The notes under the pieces were generated by a model that was given only the letters and a program-made list of their open reading frames with translations, was not told where the DNA came from and searched no databases. Below are positions 45,681 through 56,751 of a stretch of 64,000 bases of DNA, in pieces (within the stretch, counting starts at the first letter, position 1; each line of letters starts with the position of its first letter). Where the stretch lies: NCBI RefSeq assembly GCF_017352135.1, contig NZ_CP071454.1:4179001-4243000 (forward strand). Direction: 5' to 3'. Source of the stretch: Rhizobium lentis. GTDB taxonomy: Bacteria; Pseudomonadota; Alphaproteobacteria; Rhizobiales; Rhizobiaceae. Position numbers and translations under genes: made by a program.

Positions 45681-46061
45681 TCAGACGAGGATGGGAGGCG
45701 CGCGGGAATTCGGCCGGGTGACGGCGCCGGCGTCGGCAACGGCAGCGGTTTCGATCGGTGCATTGAGAAGCGAGGCGAACCTGCGCTCGAGCCAGGAGCC
45801 CACATCCGGAGTCGGCAGGATCACAGAGGCAGACAGCCGGCAAGCTTCGCAGCTTGGCTTGAAGGCGACAGTCTTGCCGTCGGCCTCCTTCACCGTGACG
45901 CAGAGCGAGGCAAGGCTGCCGTCGGGCAGCATATAGGCGGCTGCATCATAATCATCGGAAGCGGCGGCCTGTGACGCCTGATGGGCAAAGCCGAGCAAAA
46001 GCAGGCTCAATGCGCAAAGCATGCGCAGGAAGAGCGTCACTTTCAGTCCGGTCCGCCGCAT
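45681..46061 (-). CDS. Small exported copper-linked protein (DUF2946-like)
   Basis: The 126-residue protein has a signal peptide (LRMLCALSLLLLGFAHQASQA) and a short domain with CVTV and SCEACRLSAS, a cysteine set that could bind copper, and a C-terminal tail ending RAPPILV. It resembles DUF2946 proteins seen near copper genes. It is the first gene of an apparent two-gene unit with the DUF1775-PCu(A)C fusion. An ATG 23 codons upstream is less likely. Confidence 0.72.
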   Translation of the reverse strand: MRRTGLKVTLFLRMLCALSLLLLGFAHQASQAAASDDYDAAAYMLPDGSLASLCVTVKEADGKTVAFKPSCEACRLSASVILPTPDVGSWLERRFASLLNAPIETAAVADAGAVTRPNSRAPPILV

Positions 46062-46143
46062 GAGATCCCCTTCAACTACATGTCGCGATAGCCGGTTTCC
46101 TTGCCGAATGCAAAAGCAGATTTGCCGCAAATCGCGGCCTGCA

Positions 46144-46172
46144 CCTGACTATGGCGACAAAAATTTGTCAGG
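46144..46172. promoter_or_regulatory. Overlapping inverted repeats between the copper unit and gcvT
   Basis: GACAAA (46156-46161) and TTTGTC (46164-46169) flank two bases. CCTGAC (46144-46149) and GTCAGG (46167-46172) form a wider pair. They lie 83 bases upstream of the copper unit start and before the riboswitch, so either side could use them. Confidence 0.4.
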
Positions 46173-46223
46173 TCACGACATTTGGTCTTGCCAAGCGCCA
46201 CACCCGCCGGATAATTGCGCCAA

Positions 46224-46386
46224 CCCTGTTGGGAGAATCCGGTGCTTTCGCCACCGGTGCCGAAGGAGCAACCGCCCCGGAAACTCTCAGGCCAAAGGAC
46301 CAGCAAGGGGCAGACGGAACTCTGGAGAGAAGCGTTCTCGAAACGCTCGCCGAAGGGATAACAATCTCAGGCGTCAAGGACAGAGG
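46224..46386 (+). ncRNA. Tandem glycine riboswitch
   Basis: Two glycine aptamers lie head to tail. The first (about 46224-46310) has GGGAGAATCC, GCCGAAGGAGCAA, CTCTCAGGCC and AAAGGAC. The second (46318-46386) starts CTCTGGAGAG, has CGCCGAAGGGATAACAA and ATCTCAGGCG, and closes with CAGAG. The short linker between them is normal for the class. In this family glycine turns on gcv expression. It stands about 85 bases before gcvT. Confidence 0.95.
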
Positions 46387-46431
46387 GGGCTCAGGAGAGA
46401 AGCGCGCAGCCGCGCCTTCAGATTTGAGCCC

Positions 46432-46463
46432 GCGCCTTTTCAACAAGGCGCAAACCCCGGAGG
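46432..46463 (+). promoter_or_regulatory. Expression-platform hairpin and gcvT ribosome site
   Basis: GCGCCTT (46432-46438) and AAGGCGC (46445-46451) form a 7-bp stem just before GGAGG (46459-46463). It can compete with upstream pairing and is the probable translational switch for the glycine riboswitch. Confidence 0.6.
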
Positions 46464-46469
46464 CGTCGT

Positions 46470-47606
46470 TTGGACGATACTGCTGCCCTTAAGAAAACCC
46501 CGCTGCATGCCCTGCATCTGTCGCTCGGCGCCCGCATGGTGCCGTTTGCGGGCTACGACATGCCGGTGCAATATCCCGCAGGCGTGATGAAGGAGCATCT
46601 TCATACCCGCAGCGAGGCCGGCCTGTTCGACGTCTCGCATATGGGCCAGATCATCGTGAAGGCGAAGTCGGGCAGTTACGAGGATGCGGCGCTGGCGCTC
46701 GAAAGCCTGGTGCCGGTCGATATTCTCGGCCTCGCCGAAGGTCGACAGCGCTATGGCTTCTTCACCGACGATACCGGCGGCATTCTTGACGATCTGATGA
46801 TAACCCATGTCGACGACCACCTTTTCGTCGTCGTCAACGCCGCCTGCAAGGAGGCCGATCTCGCCCATCTGCAGGCCAATATCGGCGACCAGTGCGACAT
46901 CACCCTTCTGAACCGCGCTTTGATCGCGTTGCAGGGGCCGCGCGCGGTCGAGGTTCTCGCCGAACTCTGGGCCGACGTCGCGGCGATGAAATTCATGGAC
47001 GTGCGCCACTGCCGCCTCCACGACATTTCCTGCCTGGTCTCACGCTCCGGCTATAGCGGCGAGGACGGCTTCGAAATCTCGGTTCCGGTCGACAAGGCCG
47101 AGGATGTCGCCATGCGGCTGCTCGAGCATCCCGACGTCCAGGCGATTGGCCTCGGCGCGCGCGATTCACTGCGGCTCGAAGCCGGCCTCTGCCTTTACGG
47201 CAATGATATCGACACCACGACCTCGCCGGTCGAAGCAGTCCTCGAATGGGCCATGCAGAAGGCGCGGCGCGGTAATGGCGCGCGCGCCGGCGGCTTCCCC
47301 GGCTCCGGCCGCATCCTGTCTGAGCTCGAAAACGGCGCCTCGCGCCGCCGTGTCGGACTGAAGCCCGAAGGCAAGGCGCCGGTGCGCGGCCATGCCAAGC
47401 TTTATGCCGATGCCGAGGGCAAGGTCGAAATCGGCGAAGTAACCTCGGGCGGCTTCGGCCCGAGCGTCGAAGGCCCGGTCGCCATGGGCTACGTGCCTGT
47501 CTCCCATTCCGCAGTTGGAACCCTTGTTTATGCCGAGGTGCGCGGCAAGTTCCTGCCCGTCTCCGTCTCCACCCTGCCCTTCGTTACACCGACCTACAAA
47601 CGCTGA
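46470..47606 (+). CDS. gcvT: Glycine cleavage system aminomethyltransferase (T protein)
   Basis: The 378-residue protein starts at a TTG (MDDTAALKKTPLHALHLSLG) seven bases after GGAGG; no ATG in this frame fits as well. It has the family start GARMVPFAGYDMPVQYPAGVMKEHLHTR, GLFDVSHMGQI and RSGYSGEDGFEISVP. It transfers the methylene group from the lipoyl arm of GcvH to tetrahydrofolate. First gene of gcvTHP under the glycine riboswitch. Confidence 0.96.
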   Translation: MDDTAALKKTPLHALHLSLGARMVPFAGYDMPVQYPAGVMKEHLHTRSEAGLFDVSHMGQIIVKAKSGSYEDAALALESLVPVDILGLAEGRQRYGFFTDDTGGILDDLMITHVDDHLFVVVNAACKEADLAHLQANIGDQCDITLLNRALIALQGPRAVEVLAELWADVAAMKFMDVRHCRLHDISCLVSRSGYSGEDGFEISVPVDKAEDVAMRLLEHPDVQAIGLGARDSLRLEAGLCLYGNDIDTTTSPVEAVLEWAMQKARRGNGARAGGFPGSGRILSELENGASRRRVGLKPEGKAPVRGHAKLYADAEGKVEIGEVTSGGFGPSVEGPVAMGYVPVSHSAVGTLVYAEVRGKFLPVSVSTLPFVTPTYKR

Positions 47607-47633
47607 ACCCTGTTTTCCCGAGAGGATATTTCC

Positions 47634-47995
47634 ATGCTGAAATTTACCGCTGAACATGAATGGCTTGAGCTCGACGGCGACGTTGCAACAGTCGGCATCA
47701 CAACCTATGCCGTCGAGCAGCTCGGCGACCTCGTCTTCGTCGAGCTGCCGGAAGTCGGCAAGAGCTTCGCCAAGAACGACGACGCGGCGACCGTCGAATC
47801 CGTCAAGGCCGCCTCGGAAGTCTATTGTCCGCTTGATGGCGAGATCACCGAGGTCAACGAGGCGATCGTCGCCGATCCCTCGCTCGTCAATTCCGATCCT
47901 CAAGGCGCCGGCTGGTTCTTCAAGCTGAAGCTCAAGAACCTCTCCGATGCCGACGCTCTGCTCGACGAGGCAGCTTACAAGGAGCTCATCGCGTA

Positions 47996-47996
<1 letters not shown>
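47634..47996 (+). CDS. gcvH: Glycine cleavage system H protein
   Basis: The 120-residue carrier has the lipoylation site in [17 protein letters not shown] (the lysine of VKAA) within the usual hammerhead fold: [25 protein letters not shown] and [13 protein letters not shown]. It shuttles the aminomethyl intermediate between GcvP, GcvT and the L protein. LipB, encoded in this window, would attach the octanoyl precursor. Its TAA overlaps the gcvP ATG by one base (TAATG). Confidence 0.97.
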
Positions 47997-50860
<2,864 letters not shown>

Positions 50861-50873
50861 TATGACGTTGGCA

Positions 50874-50901
50874 AGCCCTTCCCGCCGGTTCGGGAGGGGC
50901 T
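50874..50901 (+). terminator. Terminator-like hairpin after gcvP
   Basis: An 11-bp stem (AGCCCTTCCCG with CGGGAGGGGCT, one G-U pair) and a six-base loop lie 13 bases after the gcvP stop. No U-tract. Confidence 0.55.
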
Positions 50902-51073
50902 ACCCATGCTTCACCATTCCATGCGCCGCAAGGGCCGGACGCGGCGCAGGCCATCGCGAGGCACAGGATTCAAATTTAACCTTTCTTAGCAAGTCTCTGT
51001 TAGCAATTCGAAATGGGCGGTTTCCATTCATCATGGATGTTGCCGTTGATCTCTGTTTTGCGTGCGGGTTCTT

Positions 51074-52114
51074 ATGCGTCGATCGGCTGTGCCAGCAATT
51101 CTCCTCGCCACCCTGATCCTGTCGGGATGCTCCACAAGCTCCGGCGCTGAAGATGTACTCACACCTGTAGCGTCGAAAGAAACGACCAGTGCCATCGCCG
51201 AGACGAGCGGCCCGATACCGGCCGCCGCCGTGGGCGATGCCGCCTCGCCGTCAAGCCCACCGCAGCAACCGTTGAGCTGGGCCGGACCGGTTCCTCAGCC
51301 GCAGGCGCTGGTGCCGGCTGAAAGACCTGTCGGCATGCCGATGCCGACGGAAAGGCCGGTTGCGATGATGATGCCCGACGCCCCGGATGTTGATCCCGAT
51401 GCGGACAGGAAATCGCCGGCACGCTCGCGAATCTACAGCCACCGCTTCCGGGATGCAAAGCCGATCAACTTCGGCAGGACCTCACCGAGAAAGCTTGCCG
51501 TACATGGCGTCGACGTCTCGCGTTGGCAGGGCGAGATCGACTGGGAGACTTTGCGCCAGCAGGGGGCTAACTTCGTCTACATCAAGGCGACGGATGGCGG
51601 CGATCACCTCGATCCGATGTTCAGGAAGAACTGGCGCCGCGCCAAGGAAGCCGGCCTGAAACATGGCGCCTATCACTTCTTCTACTGGTGCCGCACAGCC
51701 GGCGAGCAGGCCGACTGGTTCATCCGCAATGTGCCGAAGGAAGCAAACGCTCTGCCGCCCGTCATCGACGTCGAATGGAACGGCGAATCGAGCTGCAAGC
51801 GACGCATCTCCCCGGCTCGCGTCCGGGAAAAGATGCAGGTCTTCATGGACAAGCTCGAGCGCCATTATGGTCAGCGCCCGATCATCTACACCGCGCCGGA
51901 CTTCTATCGAGACAATCTGAAGGGCCAAATGCTCGACTATCCCTTCTGGCTGCGCTCGGTCGCCGCCCACCCCTCCAAGGTCTATCCCGGCCGCAAGTGG
52001 GTGTTCTGGCAGTATTCCGGCTCCGGCCTCTCCGACGGCGTCGACGGCAAGATTGACCTCAACGTCTTCAACGGAAGCGAAAGCGACTGGCACGACTGGG
52101 TAGCATCGCGTTAA
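51074..52114 (+). CDS. Glycoside hydrolase family 25 (lysozyme-like) lipoprotein
   Basis: The 346-residue protein has a lipoprotein signal (MRRSAVPAILLATLILSGC) and a Pro/Met-rich linker, then a GH25 barrel: VHGVDVSRWQGEIDWETLRQQG, FVYIKATDGGDHLDP, GAYHFFYW and the catalytic DVEW of PPVIDVEWNGESSCK. It should cut peptidoglycan glycan strands in the envelope. The IS481-like remnant begins exactly at its stop. A GTG at 51062 is an alternative start. Confidence 0.9.
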   Translation: MRRSAVPAILLATLILSGCSTSSGAEDVLTPVASKETTSAIAETSGPIPAAAVGDAASPSSPPQQPLSWAGPVPQPQALVPAERPVGMPMPTERPVAMMMPDAPDVDPDADRKSPARSRIYSHRFRDAKPINFGRTSPRKLAVHGVDVSRWQGEIDWETLRQQGANFVYIKATDGGDHLDPMFRKNWRRAKEAGLKHGAYHFFYWCRTAGEQADWFIRNVPKEANALPPVIDVEWNGESSCKRRISPARVREKMQVFMDKLERHYGQRPIIYTAPDFYRDNLKGQMLDYPFWLRSVAAHPSKVYPGRKWVFWQYSGSGLSDGVDGKIDLNVFNGSESDWHDWVASR

Positions 52115-52290
52115 TCTCGAAAGCCTGAACGCCCATGTCCTTGCCTTCGTCACAGCCTATAACTGTGCAAAGGACCTCAAGGCTTTGCGGTGGCGAACGC
52201 CCTACCAGGCAATCTGCGATGCCTGGACAAAAGACACCTCAATCTTCAAAATCAAATCCGCACCAGCTCATTAGGGGGATCCCTTCTATG
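52112..52290 (+). mobile_element. IS481-type transposase C-terminal remnant
   Basis: An open stretch with no start reads SLNAHVLAFVTAYNCAKDLKALRWRTPYQAICDAW..., matching the C-terminal signature of IS481-like transposases (FVxAYNFARRLKTLxGLTPYEF-type). A frameshift follows before an NPHQLIRGIP ending in another frame. The 5' part of the element and its terminal repeats are missing. The rest of the gap to 52654 holds no convincing gene. Confidence 0.75.
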
Positions 52291-52654
52291 GCGCGAAGCG
52301 CTCTCGGTGCGAAACGGGAGCCCGGGCGGTTGGTGACGCCGAGATCCATGGGTATCCCGGTGATCGCAACTTGAGATTGCCCACGTACGGCTCATCGGCT
52401 GCGACCTGCATATAGGTGCGCTGAGGAATGTCGGTATGCCGACGTATGGCGCCAGTCTCGTGCCGTTCTTTCCGAAACCTCTCACCGAATATCGCACCAC
52501 CATTGGCGTCCGCGAAATCTGCGCGCAACTATTCGAGTCGGTTTTTGTCCCACACCATGCGCATATGTCTTAGCTTCGGTCCCGTCTCAGCCGACAAAGG
52601 GGTTGAGAAGGTAATTGGTATCGTTGTAGCAATTGCTATCAATGAGAAATCGAC

Positions 52655-53818
52655 ATGATCGCTGCAAAACCCAATTTACGTGTTTCCCGACTCTCTGCCC
52701 CGCCCATTCCTTCCGTCATTGCCTGGAGCCGCGAATATAAAGGGAACAAGGGGCCGCTCATCGATCTATCGCAAGCCGTACCCGGCTATCCCGCCCATCC
52801 GGAGATGCTTCGCCGGCTTGCCGAGGCGGCCGGACAACAGGCGATGACAGGCTACGGTCCAATCGAAGGCGAGCCCCTGTTACGCAAGACCTATGCAGCA
52901 CATCTCGCCGCGCTGTACGGCGCCGACCTTTCCGAAGGCAATATCCACATCACCGCCGGCTGCAATCAGGCGTTCATGTGCGCGGCGATCGCCCTTGCTG
53001 GCGCGGGCGATACCGTGGCTCTCACCAATCCCTTTTATTTCAATCACGATACGACGCTGTCGATGCTGGGGATCGGACGTCGATTGGTTGAGTGCGATCC
53101 TGCCAACGGTTTTCTGCCTAACCTGAGTTCGATCGAAGCAGCACTTGCGGCCGGCGCCAAGGTGCTGGCAGTCGTCTCACCCAACAATCCCACCGGAGCG
53201 GTATATCCGCCAAGCCTGCTGCACGAGCTTTTTGTTCTTTGCCGGAAGCATGGCACCTGGCTGATCCTTGATGAAACCTATCGCGATTTCCTGGGCGAGG
53301 ATTACGGCCGGCCGCACTCACTCCTGTCCGAGCCGGGTTGGGAGGACACGGTCGTCCTTCTTTACAGTTTTTCGAAATCCTTTTGCATCCCCGGCCACAG
53401 GCTGGGTGCCATCACGGCAGGACCCAAGCTCGTCGCCGAGATCGCCAAGGTGATGGACAATATGCAGATCTGCGCGCCGCGCTCGGCTCAGATCGCCGTT
53501 GCATCGGCTATCCCCGCGCTTGCCGATTGGCGGGCCAGCAACCGGCTGGAAATCGCGCGCCGGGCGGATGCGTTGAAGCTGGTCTTTTCCAGCTTGCATG
53601 ATTGGGAAATAGGAGCGATCGGCGCCTATTTCGCCTTCGTCCGCCACCCTTTCGCCGATCGATCATCTTCAGAGATCGCCGAAAGACTCGCCAGGGAATC
53701 GGGCATTGTCTGTTTGCCCGGCGCCTATTTCGGCGAAGGACAAGAGCATTACCTCAGACTTGCCTTTGCCAATGCGGATGTTGCATCGATAGGGCTATTG
53801 TCGGAGCGGCTCCGCTAG
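52655..53818 (+). CDS. PLP-dependent aminotransferase (class I/II)
   Basis: The 387-residue protein has the fold-type I pattern: TAGCNQAFMCAAIAL, SPNNPTGAVYPPSLLHEL, LILDETYRDF with the PLP-contacting Asp and Tyr, and the PLP lysine in LLYSFSKSFCIPGHRLG. The substrate is an amino acid, not identifiable. Its 3' end overlaps the convergent flavin reductase gene by four bases. It probably deaminates the amino acid product made by the neighbouring monooxygenase unit. Confidence 0.9.
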   Translation: MIAAKPNLRVSRLSAPPIPSVIAWSREYKGNKGPLIDLSQAVPGYPAHPEMLRRLAEAAGQQAMTGYGPIEGEPLLRKTYAAHLAALYGADLSEGNIHITAGCNQAFMCAAIALAGAGDTVALTNPFYFNHDTTLSMLGIGRRLVECDPANGFLPNLSSIEAALAAGAKVLAVVSPNNPTGAVYPPSLLHELFVLCRKHGTWLILDETYRDFLGEDYGRPHSLLSEPGWEDTVVLLYSFSKSFCIPGHRLGAITAGPKLVAEIAKVMDNMQICAPRSAQIAVASAIPALADWRASNRLEIARRADALKLVFSSLHDWEIGAIGAYFAFVRHPFADRSSSEIAERLARESGIVCLPGAYFGEGQEHYLRLAFANADVASIGLLSERLR

Positions 53819-54333
53819 AACTGGCAATCGACCTCCGCCGGAAGTTCACGATAGCCGCCGCGCCAGTAGATGAGCGGCCCTATGCCTTGTCGGACTTGGA
53901 TGGCGCAAATATGTCCGATCAGAATCGCATGGGAATGATGGTGGAATGCCGTTTCGAGCTTGCAGTCCAGCACGGTAAGAGCGTTTTCGAGAACGGGCGC
54001 GCCAGTCCTGAGGCGATACCATCCCGCATTACCGAAGCGTTCCACGCCCTTGCGTCCGTCGAAACCTGCAAAGGATTGCGCCACCTGCTGCTGGTCGGCC
54101 GCGAGCACGTTGACACAGAAACAGCCGTACCGCTGCAATACCGGCCACGAGGAAGATGCGCGGTTGACACTGACGATAACGGAGGGCACCTCCGCCGAAA
54201 ATGAAGAGACCGAGGTTGCGGTGAAGCCGGTGTGGTCTTGTCCGTCGCCTACCGTGATCACACTGACCGCACCCGCCAGATGACGCATCGAAAGCTTGAA
54301 ATCTGCTCCGCTGATCAAAGCCGCTGCACTCAT
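53815..54333 (-). CDS. Flavin reductase family protein (partner of LLM monooxygenase)
   Basis: The 172-residue protein is the short FMN reductase type: MRHLAGAVSVITVGDG, HTGFTATSVSSFSAEVPSVIVSVNRASSSWPVL and the late GHICAIQVRQGIGPLIYWRGGYREL. It reduces FMN with NAD(P)H for a two-component monooxygenase. Its ATG overlaps the stop of the LLM gene (ATGA), the arrangement seen in NtaA/NtaB and SnaA/SnaC-type pairs. Confidence 0.92.
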   Translation of the reverse strand: MSAAALISGADFKLSMRHLAGAVSVITVGDGQDHTGFTATSVSSFSAEVPSVIVSVNRASSSWPVLQRYGCFCVNVLAADQQQVAQSFAGFDGRKGVERFGNAGWYRLRTGAPVLENALTVLDCKLETAFHHHSHAILIGHICAIQVRQGIGPLIYWRGGYRELPAEVDCQF

Positions 54334-55685
54334 CGGGCCGGCGTCTGCGTTTTGGCAAAACGGTTTGCCGGCATTGAAAGACCGAGGTTTTCGCGCAGGG
54401 TCCTTCCCTCATATTCCTCGCGGAACAGACCGCGGCGGCGAAGCTCGGGCAGGACGAGCCCCACGAAATCGTCGAGGCTGGACGGCAGGGTCGGGAACAT
54501 CAGGATAAAGCCATCGGCAGCCCGCGTCTCGAACCATTCCTCCATAAAGTCGGCGATCTGGGTGGGCGTACCTGTAATGCCATTTCCGGTATGCTTCTCG
54601 GCATAGTGCCGGATGAGCTCGCCGACGGTATGGCCGCTCCTGACGAAACCGACCAGTTCGTCGAACAAGGCGCGTGAACCCTTCGGCGCCGCCGGAAGCC
54701 GATCCATGGGGAAGGGTTTATCGAGCGGCACGTCGCGCAAGTCCGCTTCCAGGAATTCGGAAAGCATCAACCGGCCAACATCAGGATGCATCTTGTCGAT
54801 CAGATAGTCGACCTTCGCTTTTGCCTCGGCTTCCGTTTCACCGACGTTGAGAACGATGCCCGGCATGATCTTCAGGTCGTCGGCATCGCGCCCATAGGCC
54901 GGCATCCGGCTCTTGACGTTTTCGTAGAAGGCCCTGTTCCGCTCGATATTCGACGCGAGGCTGAAGACGATCTCGGCAGTGCGCGCCGCCATGTCCATTC
55001 CGGGTTCCGAACCGCCGGCCTGGGCGATGACGGGACGGCCTTGGGGTGTTCGCGCAATGTTGAGGGGTCCGCGGACCTGGAAATGCTTGCCTTTGTGATT
55101 GAGCGTGTGGTGCTTGTCCTTGTCATAATAGACACCGTTTTCGCGGTCGAGAAGCAGAGCACCTTCCTCGAAGCTGTCCCACAGGCCGAAAACGACATCG
55201 ACGAATTCATTGCCGCGCTCATAGCGGAGCGCGTGCGGATCAAGTCCCTCGCGATTGAAGTTGTAGCCGGTTTCGTCATGGTCGGAGGTGACGACGTTCC
55301 AGCAGACGCGCCCGTTGCTCAGATGGTCGATCGAGGCGAACAGGCGGGCGACATTGTATGGCTCGTAATAACTTGTCGACACCGTCGCAACGAGACCGAG
55401 ATTGCTGGTCGTGACCGCCAATGCTGATAGCAGTGAGAGGGGTTCGAAGCGATTCATCTTGGTCGGAATGCGGGCAAGCGCATTCGGATCACCGACGGCG
55501 GCAGCCGGAGAATCCGCCATGAACATGAAATCGAACTTGGCCGCCTCGGATCGTTTGGCGACACCGAGCAGATGGGCGAAGTCATTGGCGCCGCCGACAT
55601 CGCTGGCCGGATGCAGCCACGAGGCCGGATGAAAGCCGAAAGTGTAGACGAAGGTCCCAAGTTTCATCTTGTCGGTTCGCGCCAT
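54330..55685 (-). CDS. LLM class flavin-dependent monooxygenase (NtaA/SnaA/DszA family)
   Basis: The 451-residue protein has the group C monooxygenase pattern: FHPASWLHPASDVGGANDFAHLLGVAKRSEAAKFDFMFMAD, TSTSYYEPYNVARLFASIDHLSNGRVCWNVVTS and GSEPGMDMAARTAEIVF. It uses FMNH2 from the adjacent reductase and oxygen to attack a C-N or C-S bond. NtaA acts on nitrilotriacetate, others on sulfur compounds; the substrate here is open. Start MARTDKMKLGTF; an inner ATG six codons later is possible. Confidence 0.92.
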   Translation of the reverse strand: MARTDKMKLGTFVYTFGFHPASWLHPASDVGGANDFAHLLGVAKRSEAAKFDFMFMADSPAAAVGDPNALARIPTKMNRFEPLSLLSALAVTTSNLGLVATVSTSYYEPYNVARLFASIDHLSNGRVCWNVVTSDHDETGYNFNREGLDPHALRYERGNEFVDVVFGLWDSFEEGALLLDRENGVYYDKDKHHTLNHKGKHFQVRGPLNIARTPQGRPVIAQAGGSEPGMDMAARTAEIVFSLASNIERNRAFYENVKSRMPAYGRDADDLKIMPGIVLNVGETEAEAKAKVDYLIDKMHPDVGRLMLSEFLEADLRDVPLDKPFPMDRLPAAPKGSRALFDELVGFVRSGHTVGELIRHYAEKHTGNGITGTPTQIADFMEEWFETRAADGFILMFPTLPSSLDDFVGLVLPELRRRGLFREEYEGRTLRENLGLSMPANRFAKTQTPAR

Positions 55686-55766
55686 TGAGCTCTCCCCTTA
55701 TGCATGCTGTGGCCGCGCAAATTATCACCAGGCGCAAATTTTCATCAACATCGCGGCGCTAAGGTC

Positions 55767-55787
55767 CGTTTTAGATTTTCTAAAACG
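55767..55787. promoter_or_regulatory. Near-perfect inverted repeat upstream of the LLM operon
   Basis: CGTTTTAGA (55767-55775), TTT and TCTAAAACG (55779-55787) form 9-bp arms about 80-100 bases upstream of the LLM start codon and next to the LysR stop. It resembles the TTTAGAA-type sites of rhizobial iron regulators in sequence, but the spacing differs. It is probably the operator of the LLM unit. Confidence 0.6.
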
Positions 55788-55788
55788 T

Positions 55789-56751
55789 TCACTTGGGGGC
55801 TGACACCAAAGCCTGCTGACGGGAAATGGCGACGAGCCAGTCGCGGAATTCGCGGCCGCGCGGCTTTTGCAGTGCCGCGCGGTCCCAGGCGAGAAAGTAG
55901 CTTTCGCGCAGCGGAATCCGCATGTCGACGGGAGTGACGAGCGTCTGCGCCTCGAGCTCATCGGTAATCATCGACATCTGCGCGAGGACGACGCCACGCT
56001 TGTTGACGGCTGCATCGATCGCGCTGCTCGACAGGGTAAAGGAGAGGCCGGGCGTCGAGGCGTCGAACGGTATACCGGCCATGGCCGCGAACTCCGCCCA
56101 GCTTGGGTAAGGCGTGAAGTGCCTTTCCCACTCGACATGCAGAAGCGGCTGCTCGAAGAGATCCCGGGCCACGTGCGCGCGATCCTGCATTAGCGACGGC
56201 GAGCAGACAGGCACGACCCAATCGCGAAACAGTTCAGTATAATGGTCGTGCTGAAGGACGTCCGACCCGTAGCTTACGCGGAAATCGACATCGTCGAAAC
56301 CGATCCTGGGCTCCTTGTCCCGTCCAATAATTCTCACTTGAACATCGGGGTGTAGGGCCTGCCAGTCGAAGATTCGCCTGCCGATCCATTTGTTGACGAC
56401 GGAAGAAAGCGCGCTAAGGACCAGCGGCGTCTCGTTGCGTGCCCTTTCCAATAACTGCTGAGCGAACGCAAATTGCTCAAATCCCTTCGAAATCTCCTGA
56501 TGATAGAGCCGGCCCCATGCGGTCAGCTCAACGGTTCGCCCGCTCCGCTCCAGTAAGGAAACTCCAAGAAAACTTTCGATCTTGTGAATTTGCTGGCTGA
56601 TTGCCCCCGGCGAGACCTTGAGCTCCAGTGCCGCAGCCGTCACGCCGCCGCAGCGCCCCACCGCCTCGAAGGCTTGCAGACCCTTGAGCGGGATCGTCTT
56701 GAAGCGCTCATCGATCACTTGCAGAACCTCCAGTGGTGTGCGCCAACTCAA
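55789..56751 (-). CDS. LysR family transcriptional regulator
   Basis: The 320-residue protein has an N-terminal winged helix (IPLKGLQAFEAVGRCGGVTAAALELKVSPGAISQQIHKIESFLG, then ERSGRTVELTAWG) and a LysR substrate domain ending RLLRESYFLAW-type. The GcvA-like spacing of its helix suggests amino acid-related control, which is only an inference. It overlaps the upstream GntR gene by four bases and lies next to the LLM operon. Confidence 0.92.
   Translation of the reverse strand: MSWRTPLEVLQVIDERFKTIPLKGLQAFEAVGRCGGVTAAALELKVSPGAISQQIHKIESFLGVSLLERSGRTVELTAWGRLYHQEISKGFEQFAFAQQLLERARNETPLVLSALSSVVNKWIGRRIFDWQALHPDVQVRIIGRDKEPRIGFDDVDFRVSYGSDVLQHDHYTELFRDWVVPVCSPSLMQDRAHVARDLFEQPLLHVEWERHFTPYPSWAEFAAMAGIPFDASTPGLSFTLSSSAIDAAVNKRGVVLAQMSMITDELEAQTLVTPVDMRIPLRESYFLAWDRAALQKPRGREFRDWLVAISRQQALVSAPK

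Noticed and set aside
52286..52528. 80-residue minus-strand ORF in the IS scrap region
   Set aside because: No recognisable family and no ribosome site; could be a remnant but cannot be supported as a gene.
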